Assembly (NCBI GenBank): GCA_930367205.1
Contig: CAKNEZ010000021.1
Coordinates: forward strand, 186,001 to 250,000
Direction: 5' to 3'
DNA length: 64,000 nucleotides
From: Acanthosoma haemorrhoidale
Taxonomy: Eukaryota; Arthropoda; Insecta; Hemiptera; Acanthosomatidae
Shown here: in pieces, positions 1 through 9,867 of the stretch
How positions within the stretch are numbered: position 1 is the stretch's first letter
Layout of the letters: each line of letters opens with the position of its first letter
The notes under the pieces: model-generated
Seen by the model: the letters and a program-made list of their open reading frames with translations, nothing else
Database searches by the model: none
Told to the model about the DNA's origin: nothing
Program-made: the position numbers and the translations under genes

Positions 1-185
1 CGGGCTCTTACATCTTCTTAATTAAACAACTTGAGTTCGGCTTCCCCAGTTGGGGGGTCCTCTTTCAGAACTCGAAGTACTTCGTTTTGCTCAAGTAACA
101 ATTTTATCCTGAAGTCCCAATTACCAAAATTTGAGCCATCGAATGGCTTTATACCAAAAGGAAGGTTCATAGTTGAACTAGCCAT
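1..185 (-). pseudogene. Copia-type retrotransposon gag, 5' end, with premature stop
   Basis: On the minus strand an ATG at 185-183 opens a frame starting MASSTMNLPFG and continuing with FDGSNFGNWDFRIKLLLEQ. This matches the N-terminus of insect Copia gag polyproteins, where a short lead is followed by a 'F-[DS]G-x-N-[FY]-x-x-W' motif and a charged helix. The frame meets TAA at 18-20, and the same frame then reads EDVRAR to the window edge, as the family continues after this point. I therefore read the TAA as a point mutation in a longer gag and call this a pseudogene, cut by the window. Upstream of it (higher coordinates) lie a Copia-type primer-binding site and a probable LTR, which supports the family call. 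The in-frame extension to 254 (MFVCAVL...) is probably leader and not the true start. Confidence 0.7.
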
Positions 186-307
186 CGCATAAACAAACAA
201 ACCGAAACCGACTGGCACGTGAGTCCAACAGGTTAACACGGCACAAACAAACAAAAAAAAACTGAATCCGACTCTTTCGTTAAAACAAAACTTGCAACAT
301 CAATACC

Positions 308-321
308 CTGTGCCCATAACC
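308..321 (-). other. Copia half-tRNA primer-binding site
   Basis: Read on the minus strand this is GGTTATGGGCACAG. Copia elements prime reverse transcription from the anticodon half of initiator tRNA-Met, with a site close to GGTTATGGGCCCAG. One mismatch is seen. It lies about 120 bp upstream of the gag ATG and just inside the probable LTR, which is the expected order. Confidence 0.6.
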
Positions 322-329
322 TTTTAAGG

Positions 330-514
330 TGCAGGGAAATAAAGCATAAATGCAAGTTAAACGAAGAAGAGCACAGATTTATTTGGATACATATACGGAC
401 AGTACTCACTCATGGGCGGTCACAATAGGAATCCATGAGGCACATGCCAACCTGATCACCAAAACGCAACAGTGCCGCCCTTATCGTTGCCACTAAATAT
501 AATTCATATAAACA
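330..514 (-). mobile_element. Probable 5' LTR of the Copia-type element
   Basis: On the minus strand the segment opens TGTTTATATG and closes CCTGCA, giving the usual TG...CA ends, and is followed after 8 nt by the primer-binding site. It contains an AATAAA-type signal near its downstream part (CCAAATAAATC). The second LTR is outside the window, so the ends are inferred from the TG/CA rule only. The element appears to have landed in the LINE ORF2 remnant that begins at 536. Confidence 0.45.
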
Positions 515-535
515 ACTAATAATACAAATGCGGAA

Positions 536-1107
536 TTATACCAATAGTTTTGTCAGTAGTAAGTCAATCGTCAAGGTAGCTTGTGGGTTACCTCTATGTT
601 GAAAAGTAAAAGTCTGGGGGTAAACGACCGTAAACAGCGTTCTCAACAGGAGTCTCCCAGCCTTGTTTGTTACGGTGTTATACCACATGCCATGTTTTGC
701 GTTGAGATCTCCTACCAACCAGTGGTTAAATCTCTGGCCACATGCGTGTAGCAAGGCTGAGTACTGCTGCAGAGACGCGCACGGTCTTCTGTATAGGGCG
801 GTAAGGCAAATGGGTCTCTCCAAATTTACCTTAACTGTCAAGTGGTGAAGCTTGGGATCAGTTGTAGTCAGTGGTGAAGCCACTTTCTTCCAATTGATAT
901 AGCAATTAAAACGCCTCCGTAACCGTTAACCCTTTCAATGGCAGTTGAATAACCTTTAATGTGGAACGATTGTGCAGATACCCTAGTGTCTGTCAAAACT
1001 ACAATATCTGGTCGGTAGAGCGCTAGCAGCACTTCTACCTCGTCTATTTTGGTCAGGAGACCATCAACGTTAAAATTTAGTAATTGGTAATCTACTATTT
1101 TTGTTGA
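536..1107 (-). pseudogene. Jockey/I-like LINE ORF2 start: endonuclease domain, frameshifted and truncated
   Basis: This is the N-terminal apurinic-like endonuclease (EEP fold) of a non-LTR retrotransposon, which nicks target DNA to start reverse transcription. It is split over two frames. Frame one (1107-868) reads NFNVDGLLTKIDEVEVLLAL then RPDIVVLTDTR and YGGVLIAIS, the usual opening strands of the fold. It stops at TGA 870-868. Frame two (883-536) continues with TTTDPKLHHLTVKV, CLTALYRRP and the catalytic GDLNAKHGMW. A frameshift therefore lies near 870-885. The downstream Ser-Asp-His catalytic motif, the reverse transcriptase and all that follows are missing, because the copy ends near 536 against the Copia LTR. 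It follows the ORF1 remnant at 1317-2348 in the right order and strand, so both belong to one broken LINE. It cannot make a working protein. Confidence 0.75.
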
Positions 1108-1316
1108 TTACCCGATATTATAGCCATGAACATTTGGCTGCAGAAATCGACTAGGGCAGTTACCTATTTCTGTCAACATTCAGGGTATTGACGCTGGTCG
1201 TTTGTTAGAAACTTTAGCCTAGGATCTAGGTATTCACAATTAATATTTTCCGAAGAGTCCTCAGAAATTCTGGGTCGACGTGGAGGGGGCAGCTGTGGAA
1301 GTGAAGGAAGCAGCTC

Positions 1317-2348
1317 TCAACGTGCAAGGGTGAGCCGTTTCTTCATCTCTGGCCTGAAAGGACTTGAAGAGCGTGTTCTACCAGGCGTTCCAAGGCTCTT
1401 CACAGATGGGGGTGAAGCAGGTCTCGTGAGTGGCTCGTCTGGGTGACGCTTCTTCTGTTGGTGCTGCACTCTGTCAGGAGCTGGCTTGATTCTCGCGAAA
1501 ATTTCTTTCCGCTTTGTGCAGCCTCTGTAGGAGGTTGGTTGCGCCTCGCCGCAGTTGGAACACTTTAGCGGGGCCTTCTCGTTTCTTGGGCACAGCACTA
1601 CCTCGTGGGGGCCTGCACACGTCGTTTTTCTTCCACAGTGATTCCATGTGTGTTCATATTCCTGGCATCTGTAACATTGCGGAAGCCCTCTCTCTTCTTT
1701 GAAGGTCACGATATTGATGATGGTGTGGTTTATTTCACGTAATTTCTTCATTCCCTGTAACGCTTGCGTTTGCCGTTACCAGCACTGGTGCAATATCCAT
1801 TTTTTTTCCGGTGGGGTCACTCTTCCTAAGTCTTCGCGCATTGACGACTTCCGGTATTAACTCTTTAATAGTATCGGAGATTTTCTTGATGTCCTCCTGG
1901 ACATCTAGGCCGAGGATTAAATATTTTTTGTTCTTTTTGCCGCCTTTGGGGCAAAAGAATGGTACTCCTTATCTCCTGTCTTGAGTATGTTTATTATTTT
2001 TACCCGTTCATCTTCCTTCTCGGGGTAAATAGTGACGCTCTCCTTCGTCTTCCTGAAAGCGAAATTATACGAAATTCCTCTTTTGAGCAGTTGAGTCAGA
2101 CATGTTGTTGTCTCTCCGGAGACTACAACTGGCGGCGGCTTTTTGGGCACTTGAGCCACCGGATTAGGGCTTTCCGGTGATTCAGTGGCCAAAGCCTGGA
2201 ATTTTTTTCCGACCTTGGTCGGATTTTTGGCCTTCGTAGGCCTTTGCACTTTCACCGTAATCTTCGGGAAAGTGAAATCCTCTTCACTATCCGATTCCTA
2301 TCTCCGTGAAACCGATCGCTTCTGAGAGCTATCCGTCTCCATCTCCAT
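1317..2348 (-). pseudogene. Jockey/I-like LINE ORF1 (Gag-like, CCHC knuckles), broken
   Basis: ORF1 of LINEs of this type binds RNA and forms ribonucleoprotein particles. An ATG at 2348-2346 opens MEMETDSSQKRSVSRR, hits an in-frame TAG, and the same frame resumes with ESDSEEDFTFPK and KVQRPTKAK up to about 1930. The coding sense then shifts to KKNKKYLILGLDVQEDIKK (about 1930-1750), and shifts again to the frame ending at 1317, where LREINHTIINIV leads into zinc knuckles. The first knuckle is CYRCQEYEHTWNHC; then CAGPHEVVLC and CSNCGEAQPTSYRGC follow, which is the typical triple cysteine-rich array of Jockey/I-type ORF1. At least one stop and two frameshifts make it a pseudogene. Spacing to the ORF2 start (about 210 bp) and shared strand indicate one element. 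Confidence 0.75.
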
Positions 2349-4436
2349 ACTAAACGTGTCCAAAACAGCAAAATATTTAAAACGGGGTACCGTCCCCATG
2401 CACAAAAACACTGGCACAAAAATACGAAAAAATGTACCTTTGGAAAGTTATTCTAGCATGATTGTTTAAAGTCAATTAAAATTATAATTTCTTCGAGGCG
2501 AAACCTCATGAAAATATAAGATTGACGCAGTACTTGGTATTAATAAAAACGTTTTATTAATAAATAACATTTGATTCATGACATTATGTATTAGTACTGG
2601 TGACGGTGTCATATATTTATGAAATTTATTGCTCTCTCTCCAGAATGTTTCATATGTCGGCGAAGCCCTTTCAACTGTCAAAAATCCATCATCAGTTTTT
2701 TAATAGACCATTTTATTTAAATATAGAAACTAAATATAAAAATTAAAGCATCTTCCCAGTTGTACGATTTTTCAGTAGTCCCATTATATCATTTAAATTG
2801 AGTATTAAAGCACTGAAGTATTATTGAGTTTTAAGTATTAAAGCACTAAAGTTGACTGTTTGAAACCGCTTTGTCAAACTATGAAGCATTGTGAGCAGAC
2901 AAGAATTTTAATTTATCAAATTGACTCCGTACTGTGTACTGTTAGGTTTCAATAATTTAACGTTTTTTTATTAAACGCAAATATAAGCGTTTAGCAGTAT
3001 TATCGCTTACATCGGAATCAAAAAAAATAAACATGTTTGTTTATTAATGTACATGTACTCACCATTAACATAGAAAAACAAAATCTTCAAACTTATGACA
3101 ATAGATTGACAAATATTGGAATTTCAAGAGGGGGGGGGGTGTTCGGCCTAGGTGGAATGTACACTAAATATTTTAGGAGATTGTATCGGTAACAAGTTCC
3201 CCTCACAGGGCCCACAATTGAAAACATCGCTGAGAACTTAGCCACGCTGTGTCCTGCTTATCCTTGTGTTTATGAAATCAGGATTCTTTCTGTACTGTCA
3301 TGTTTGTCTAGTACTGGCGCAGAAAACAGTTGGTCACTGGCAAAAAAGAACAAAAACATAAAAAAAGTATTTGATGGATCACCTCGTCCTTGTTGATTTA
3401 CCACAGTGTTGTCGACACAAGTTCTGGCTCCTGTTCTTGCACTACAGCTTCAGCTTTCAGCTATTCTTTACATGAAACTGATTTTGCTCTGAAACTTCCT
3501 TGGAGGGAAGGGAATCAAATTTGGACAGAAACGGGAAGTTGCATGTAGCTTCAACCTCGTGTCTAATTAAATAACGATTCTTACGTCTCTCCGAAATATA
3601 GTTTATTAAACAGTAATGATTTCAAATAAATGTTCGAAACTCACCACCTCCATACCTACTAAATAAATGCAGCGGTAGAGACATGTGCCAATATTAACCA
3701 ATCTCTTTTAACCTGTTTCAGCCTGTTTCATAGGAACCATTTTACAAGTTTTAATTTTTTTTATGTCATTAACTGGGTAAGTAGTATTGTGTTTATGTAA
3801 TCTATGTATTGAATCTTTTATAGTATAATACAATTTTTAGATAGGTTTTATTTATTGTTGCTTTTAATGATAAATTTTGTTTGTTTCGGTGTACACAGTT
3901 GATGTTGTATAAGACATAATTTTAGCAACAAAAAATGACCAGAACAATCGATTTTTTTTGTTTTTTTTTAACTATATTGTAGAGAGAGAGAGAAAATTGT
4001 TTATTTGAATACGTTTACCCTTGAACAAGTGGAACCAACCATACAGGATTGTGTACACTTGCCGCATTTCCGCTTTATTTACTCTTGATAAACAAATCAG
4101 GTAATTTATATATTTACTTATTTACTATATGTTCCTACCTTCTCATAATCCAGAAAACAGTTCATTATTTCTTAACTTGTATCGTTGAGTGAGAGTGATG
4201 AGGAAGCTCTACGTAATTATCTAATTTTGTTTTAAATAATTGAATTCAACTCAATAGTTTGTGAAATAAATTAATTAATATCATACCTAGGATCTGAAAT
4301 AAATGCATAAATTTTCAAGAACACAATTTATTTATTATACATTATAACCAAAAATAAAATAATCTTAGAAATTAAGTATATCATATGATAATATATGAAA
4401 TTATGACCTAGGAACGTCTCTATATATTTTTTATTA
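2349..4436. other. AT-rich non-coding stretch
   Basis: No open frame here shows a recognisable domain. The segment holds a duplicated phrase, TATTAAAGCACT, near 2804 and 2837, a G-run near 3130, an AG-repeat near 3983-3993 and several A/T runs. The 69-codon minus-strand frame at 2472-2681 lacks any family signature. The part next to 2349 may be the 5' UTR of the neighbouring LINE. Confidence 0.4.
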
Positions 4437-4549
4437 CAATTAAACGACAAAAGCTATCTATAATTAAATAGGAATACATAAAAAAATTAAACCAATTAAA
4501 CGACAAAAACTATCTATAATTTAATAGGAATACATAAAAAAAATTAAAC
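4437..4549. repeat. 56-bp tandem duplication, two copies
   Basis: Two adjacent copies of a 56-57 bp AT-rich sequence run 4437-4492 and 4493-4549. They differ by two substitutions (AAAGCTATC versus AAAACTATC; TAATTAAATA versus TAATTTAATA) and one extra A. No function is apparent. Confidence 0.85.
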
Positions 4550-5079
4550 CACTTAAGCTAAAATACAAATTAAAAACGAACATTGCCAAAAATTGATTTT
4601 TTTTCTTACTAATATATTTAGAAATCACTTAATTACCTAAATTATTTTAAGGTTTTAAAGTTCTTATAAAAATCAAAAATCTAGACTAAAAGTGAATCAC
4701 AAATAAACCATTACAAAACTAAAAACAAGTAGATAAATAAAATTAATAAAAAAAAAATAATCTTCAACTAATCAACTATGATTTATATCAACTAAAATAT
4801 TCTTTGATGTTTATATATAGTACGAGCAAGTTGCAATTGTTTCAGGAAGAATGAGAGCGCTATCCAGAACAACATGCTAAAAACTACACCAAGAATGATT
4901 TAAAGATGTTGCCAAGTCCGAGCTACTAAAGAAAGAGAATATGAGGATTGGATTGATGCATTCCTCGTTGTATTCAAGATGGGAAATGTGATAAGAACTG
5001 GCAATCAACGAAGAATGAAATGTGGAATTTTGTCGATGAGGGAAAAAAGGACATCCTATGGCAATAATAAAGTACTCAC
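4550..5079. other. AT-rich non-coding stretch
   Basis: No recognisable gene. If the neighbouring minus-strand exon (5080-5453) is real, this would be the start of its downstream intron, because a good 5' splice site (GTGAGTAC on the minus strand) sits at 5079-5072. Confidence 0.3.
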
Positions 5080-5453
5080 TCCTGCAGGAGGTGGTCCAGA
5101 GTTGGCGGGCTGGCTGTAGCCCGCTCTCTCTTCATAGGTCGTTGGATCTGATACGCTGGTGGGTGGGTGAAGGTAGTCTGGAAGGGTTGGTCCTGGTGCT
5201 GCGATACCACCGGCTGCGACATCGACGGACCCTGAAGGGCACTGGCCCTTAATTCGGGTACGTTGCCCTCCAGTGTTTTAAGGAAGGATGATATCATATC
5301 CAAGTTGGTATCGTCGGTGGAAGTCAGTAAGTCCAATGAGGGTCTGTGCTGCTTGCTACCTTTCTGTCTGTAAACACCAAATTTATCACCCGGTTTAGTC
5401 GGGCCCCAACACTCATGATACTGTAATGAGACTAAGGGTTCCATTAGCGTTAG
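5080..5453 (-). CDS. Possible internal or first coding exon of an unrecognised host gene
   Basis: On the minus strand an open frame of about 370 bp is bounded by a plausible 3' splice site (ACGTTTCAG, exon from 5453) and a strong 5' splice site (GA|GTGAGTAC, exon ending at 5080). The frame has an ATG at 5444 and no stop inside the exon; the TGA at 5078-5076 lies in the would-be intron. The peptide is hydrophilic, with a HECWGPTKPGDKFGVYRQKG segment, a Ser/Thr/Asp-rich middle, a Gln/Pro-rich stretch (PVVSQHQDQPFQTTF) and a basic RPMKRERA cluster. Its base composition is clearly less AT-rich than its surroundings, which favours real coding. I recognise no domain; a nuclear or regulatory protein would fit the composition but that is a guess. 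It could also be part of an unknown transposon gene. Confidence 0.4.
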
Positions 5454-6179
5454 CTGAAACGTTCGTTGCTATTGGTTTTAATATATGAGAAATATTTGAA
5501 TGAAATTGGCAAACTCTTGACCAGTCTGATTTTCTATATCGTAGAATATCACAGCTCACAGGCTATTATTCTTGAAATAATCAACTTTAATTTATATGAG
5601 ATAAAAACATCTTCGAAAAATTCTTTGTCGTTTTTGATTTTTCGGGAACTGTTCCATTCCACTCCCTGTGCCAGAATCCTAATTGATAAAAAATGTAAAG
5701 TACTCTTAAAGAAAAGGGTGAAACAATTTAATTACAAAATTGGCAGTAAATATTCTTTTTTTTTCACTAATTAAGGGTATAGCTTAAGTAAACAAGTGAA
5801 GCTTAATATGCCATCATATTATTATTAGCTTTGAAAGTTTGAAATTTTGGTTATTGAAAGCCCGTAGATATTTATAAGTTCTGTAAATTAAAAAAAAACT
5901 TTAACTCAGATCTATGCCTGAAGAATCGATGGCGAGAGGAAGAACGGTTTTCCGTCATAACAGTATTTTTACGACTGATCATTATGGATTCTGCATAAGA
6001 GCGCTTTCTCGAAAGACGTTATGCATTTTTTAATTGGTTTTATTTAACAAAAAAAAAAAACTAAAGTATGTCTTAGTAAAGATAGTTCTGGATATTATAT
6101 GTAATAATCGATTCAAAACACTGATGATTTTGACATTTTCTGATTAGGTATTTTATTCTTTTAATTTTTTTGACTCTCG
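5454..6179. other. AT-rich non-coding stretch
   Basis: The open frame at 5466-5774 on the plus strand is rich in Phe, Leu, Ile, Lys and Asn codons, as expected for chance frames in AT-rich DNA, and shows no motif. Nothing else is supported. Confidence 0.4.
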
Positions 6180-6226
6180 AAACATTCATGAATTCAAGCA
6201 GCCAGAAATCTTAAACATCAACTTCT
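6180..6226. repeat. 47-bp direct repeat, left copy
   Basis: Identical over 47 bp to 8921-8967. It begins AAACATTCATGAATTC and ends ATCAACTTCT. It abuts the left breakpoint of the truncated Gypsy pol, whose homology begins at about 6231. Confidence 0.9.
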
Positions 6227-6230
6227 TCTC

Positions 6231-7715
6231 TCAAACAAACCCTTAATTTTTGCGTTTAAGCAGAAAAATGAGAAAGCATCTCCGAGACAGCAGCGTCATC
6301 TACAGTATATATCCCAGTTTTCAACCAAGATCAGACACGTCAGTGGAAACGACAATAGTGTGGCTGATACATTATCACGACTTGATGCCATGACTGTTAT
6401 AGATTATGACAAAATTGCAGCTAGTCAAAAAGATGATCAAGACCTTAAACTGCTACGTGAATCTGATACTTCCTTAATTTTGAAACAACACCCCCTTCCG
6501 AATGGACAAGTTCTTTGGTGTGACATTTCAACTTCAACAATTAGACCCTATATTCCTAAACAATATAGACAACAAGTTTTCAACAGTGTACACTCGTTGT
6601 CTCATCCAGGGATTAAGTCCACAGTCCGACAAGTAACAGCAAAATTTATATGGCCCGGTATTAACAAAGATATTAAGGAATGGGCTCAGGCTTGTATTGG
6701 TTGCCAGAGCAACAAGGTAATACGTCATACAAAAACACCAATAGGAAAATATGAAGAGCCAGACGATCGATTCAGTGTAATACATTTGGATATAATCGGC
6801 CCTCTTCCACCATCCGACGACAAGATATACTGCCTCACTGCGATTGATCGGTTTACATCTTGGATGGAAGTCATACCATTGCGGACCATAACAGCTGAGT
6901 CGGTGGCTCAAGCGTTCTACAAATATTGGATTTGCAGATTTGGCGCACCTGTTAAAGTTATTACTGACCAAGGCCGACAATTTGAATCGGAGTTATTTAG
7001 AAACCTGGCTAGCGTTTGCGGTATAAAGCTTCAGAGAAGTTCGCCATACCATCCACAATGTAATGGCAAAGTCGAGCGCCTACATAGGACTCTAAAAGCT
7101 GCTATTAAAGCTCACAATTCTCCGAAGTGGACAGAAACCTTGCCTACAGTCTTGCTTGGCTTACGTGCGGCGCTCCGAGATGATGGAAATCATTCGGTTG
7201 CTCACATGGTATATGGAAAACCTCTTCGACTGCCAAGTGAATTTTTTGAAGAGAAGACACCTTGCATGGAACACGGCACTTTTCTCTCTCGGTTACAAGA
7301 TCAGATGAATGCTCTTAAACCAATAAAGTCAGAAAAGAAGAATTCAAGAAGTGTATTTATCCACAAAGATCTCAAAGTGTGCACCCATGTTTTTTTAAGA
7401 GTAGATAGAGTAAAGAAGCCTTTTGAGCCAGCTTATGAAGGACCATACCTTATAATATCAAGGCAAGAAAAGTACTTCACCCTTCAGATCAAAGGAAAAC
7501 AGGTGAATATTTCATTAGATCGGTTGAAGCCTGCTTACATTTTGGACCCTGATGAACCAACATGTAGGATGGATCAACAACCAAGATTATTGACAATGCC
7601 TATGAAGCCACAGCCCTTAATGACTAGTCAGGATCTTCCAGCTTCAGCGTCCAGAGATGAGGTAACAACAAGAACTGGTAGAAGAGTCAGGTTTCCCCAG
7701 CGTTACCTACAGTGA
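6231..7715 (+). pseudogene. Ty3/Gypsy pol remnant: RNase H C-terminus and complete integrase
   Basis: The reading frame opens inside the RNase H domain (NKPLIFAF, then KNEKASPRQQRHLQYISQF and SGNDNSVADTLSRL) and runs uninterrupted to the stop at 7713-7715. Counting from the GTG at 6360 as residue 1, the integrase holds a zinc-binding H78-H82-C112-C115 group, the catalytic triad D144 (HLDIIGPL), D203 (TDQGRQF) and E239 (NGKVERLHRTLK) with the standard 35-residue gap, a GPY module at 361-363 and a C-terminal TRTGRRVRFPQRY tail. The integrase joins cDNA ends to host DNA. No gag, protease, reverse transcriptase or 5' LTR is present, and the frame has no start of its own, so the element is 5' truncated and dead as a unit although the integrase is intact. 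A polypurine tract and LTR follow directly. Confidence 0.9.
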
Positions 7716-7788
7716 TCAAATGTGAAATGTGCCTCTAGTGATTAATATAGTTTTGTGTAATTAATATCGTAACATCCTTCATGTTACT

Positions 7789-7801
7789 GGGAGAGGAGTA
7801 A
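7789..7801 (+). other. Polypurine tract of the Gypsy element
   Basis: GGGAGAGGAGTAA stands immediately before the TGTAGGG start of the LTR, the position used for plus-strand priming in LTR elements. Confidence 0.6.
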
Positions 7802-8004
7802 TGTAGGGTAACAATAGAATAGCAATAAAATTAATAACTATTAGTAAAAATATCGATTTATCAATGATTAAATATATCGATTGAGATGAGTGAGTGAGGA
7901 GGTTATAGTGAGAAAAACTTAATGGAAAATAAAGAGTTTCACAGTGTGAAGTGTTTTTATTTTGGCTAAAACCTTGTGCAAAGTATAAAGACAGCAACAA
8001 TACA
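7802..8004 (+). mobile_element. 3' LTR of the Gypsy element
   Basis: The segment begins TGTAGGGTAAC and ends GCAACAATACA, giving TGT...ACA ends, and starts right after the polypurine tract. It holds an AATAAAG polyadenylation-type signal near 7928. Its right end is set by the ACA rule only, because no second LTR is present to compare. On the minus strand it also supplies an AATAAA near 7962-7957, about 70 nt after the stop of the adjoining minus-strand exon. Confidence 0.55.
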
Positions 8005-8028
8005 AAAAATGAAAATAAAACAATAATT

Positions 8029-8152
8029 TTATAATGGTTCGATATTGGACAAATCGATTTCCAGGTCAGATTCCAGTGGTAATAAGCAATAGGGCGTCAA
8101 GATATCTTCGATGTGCATATCATCGATCTCGGCCAGAGCATCGTCGGTTCCT
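8029..8152 (-). CDS. Possible terminal coding exon of an unrecognised gene
   Basis: On the minus strand a 3' splice site (GACTTTTTAG) ends at 8153. The exon then reads in one frame for 40 codons, GTDDALAEIDDMHIEDILTP through DLEIDLSNIEPL, to TAA at 8031-8029. The peptide is strongly acidic with alternating Leu/Ile, similar in style to activation-domain tails. It is too short for the family to be named. The Gypsy LTR begins only 24 bp beyond the stop, and on this strand that LTR offers an AATAAA, so the LTR may lie in, or supply, the 3' UTR. Without the rest of the gene this stays tentative; it could be part of an unknown element. Confidence 0.35.
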
Positions 8153-8328
8153 CTAAAAAGTCATCAATTTTAACATCACCAATTTTGAACATTTATTCAC
8201 TTTTAGAACCAGCAATAGATAATAGGTTAATAGCAATACATAGATTTTCATAAGCAGATAATGGACTTGATAACTGTATAAAAGGAACTTATTGGGACAG
8301 TAACAGTGGAAATATTAGAGGAACCATT

Positions 8329-8655
8329 GGAGTCAATTGTGCACAGTGGAGTAGTAGCTCAGCACTTCTATCAATGGACAGGTGGACACTCAAAAGTGTG
8401 ACAGGACTCTATACAGGTCACTGTCGGTTAAATAAACACCTCTTTAATTTGGGGATAGTTGGATCACCAATCTGCAGATTCTGCAAGAAAGAGGGAGAAA
8501 CGGCACGTCATATAATATGTGACTGTGATAACCTAGCTAGAAGGCGATACCTTCACTTTGGTAGTGATCGCATTGTAGACCCCAAACTATGTGAACTGAT
8601 CGATCCATTCGGTATCCTCAGATTTGCAAGGGCCGTGGGCCTGTCACATATATAG
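8329..8655 (+). pseudogene. LINE ORF2 C-terminal fragment (zinc-binding region)
   Basis: A plus-strand frame, open from upstream and containing an ATG at 8374, encodes the region after the RNase H domain in I/Jockey/R1-like LINEs: a LKSVTGLYTGHCRLNKHL block, the CRFCKKEGETARHIICDC zinc motif (Cys-x2-Cys-x7-His-x4-Cys), and then RRRYLHFGSDRIVDP. It ends GILRFARAVGLSHI and stop at 8653-8655. The reverse transcriptase and endonuclease are missing, so this is a 5'-truncated insertion, the usual product of aborted target-primed reverse transcription. It is on the opposite strand from the LINE at 536-2348 and is not its missing half by position. Confidence 0.8.
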
Positions 8656-8740
8656 GACAGGGACATGGACGGCGCACAATAGGTCTCACTGAGGCCGCGG
8701 TGCACAAATGCCGGAACAAAATAATAATAATAATAATAAT
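8656..8740 (+). mobile_element. LINE 3' UTR with (AAT)n tail
   Basis: The segment after the ORF2 stop includes GTCTCACTGAGGCCGCGGTG and ends in an ATA/AAT trinucleotide run at about 8720-8740. Microsatellite-like 3' tails are typical for I-type and related LINEs and mark the element's 3' end. Confidence 0.7.
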
Positions 8741-8920
8741 CTCAACATAGCATGCGAGGATCTTATCCTGACTCAAGAAACTCAAATTTCTGCATTAGAA
8801 CCTTCTAAACCCTTATAGTTGCAGGTAAGGCATTCTTTAGAGAAACAGTAACATTGAATATAAGTGAGACCCACTCCCGTCATAACAGTCAATACTTAAA
8901 TTACAGTATTAGATCTCTCT

Positions 8921-8967
8921 AAACATTCATGAATTCAAGCAGCCAGAAATCTTAAACATCAACTTCT
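8921..8967. repeat. 47-bp direct repeat, right copy
   Basis: Identical to 6180-6226. It lies 180 bp after the (AAT)n end of the LINE fragment. A shorter shared phrase, CCGTCATAACAGT, occurs before both copies (near 5956 and 8879), hinting that the two flanks are related more widely. Confidence 0.9.
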
Positions 8968-9673
8968 CACATAAAAGTTTTATCCCTGCAAAAGGAATGC
9001 AAGTTAGGCGTTCCTTGCTGATACAAAAACTTCAAATTCAGGACCAAATCGTATCATAAAATTATGAGTTTAACATTAATAGCGATTACAAGAGCCTGAA
9101 ATTTTACTGCTAGATATGCACGGAGAGAATGCGAGCTAAGCATATAATGACAAATTTACTTTAAACATGATTAGCGCAAAGTATGATACAGCGCATTATT
9201 TGCACAAACAAGACTGTAAAAAGCTTAAGAATTGATTTGACAAAATCTGCTCACCGAAACCATGGCAACCGAAATCTCAAATTAAAATAATCGATTAAGG
9301 CGAAACAGCAGCAAGTTAGCTAGGCATTGTCATCTCAAATCACAATAAGCTGTTATCACTGTAAAATGTGAGATGTATATTCTTGTGAGATATTTGTGCT
9401 TATAGTTTTTAATAATGCCAGTTGCCTGGCATTTTTGATAGTTTCTGATCTTAGAAACCGACATATCACACAACTTCTAGGAGTAGCGATTTACTAGCAA
9501 CATTCGTTATATGTATATACCCTTAACACAATCAGCAACCATATTTACTATTTTTAATCGCGATTTTTGTTAATAATTCCAAAGGTGGTCAGTGTAACGC
9601 TCCAATGGTTTTCAGTGTTCAGGTTTAATGATTTCATAAATCAGTAATATCCTATTTCAAGAAGCCAAAGGGC
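8968..9673. other. Non-coding flank left of the U1 array
   Basis: No gene, RNA signature or repeat family is recognisable. Composition is AT-rich. Confidence 0.4.
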
Positions 9674-9847
9674 ATGTCGATTTATTCTCTTGCACACAAA
9701 GCAGATACTAAAATCGCCTACATGGGAGTAGGTCTTTTGGATATACCCGGCGATTTGAGTGCAGTACAGACACTTATGAGTACCAGTTTGTCAAGCACCA
9801 GTCATACCTTTCTCGAGAGTTTAAGAACGCAGACCAGCACCCAGTGA
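9674..9847 (+). CDS. Small open frame next to the array edge, doubtful
   Basis: An ATG at 9674 opens 57 codons (MSIYSLAHKADTKIAYMGVG, then a Ser/Thr/Leu-rich end) to TGA at 9845-9847. Base composition is more balanced than nearby DNA and the frame remains open upstream of the ATG for about 15 codons. The peptide matches nothing I know. The stop falls 3 bp before the first array unit, so the frame may be a remnant of a longer coding sequence cut by the array. Chance is also possible. Confidence 0.2.
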   Translation: MSIYSLAHKADTKIAYMGVGLLDIPGDLSAVQTLMSTSLSSTSHTFLESLRTQTSTQ

Positions 9848-9867
9848 GAGGAGAAAATCCTCCTCAA

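Noticed and set aside
5466..5774. 102-codon plus-strand open frame
   Set aside because: AT-rich chance frame without motif or ATG context.
6534..6980. 148-codon minus-strand open frame
   Set aside because: Shadow of the Gypsy integrase on the other strand.
536..8740. LINE parts at 536-2348 and 8329-8740 as one split element
   Set aside because: They lie on opposite strands and about 6 kb apart; nothing shows they belong to the same copy.
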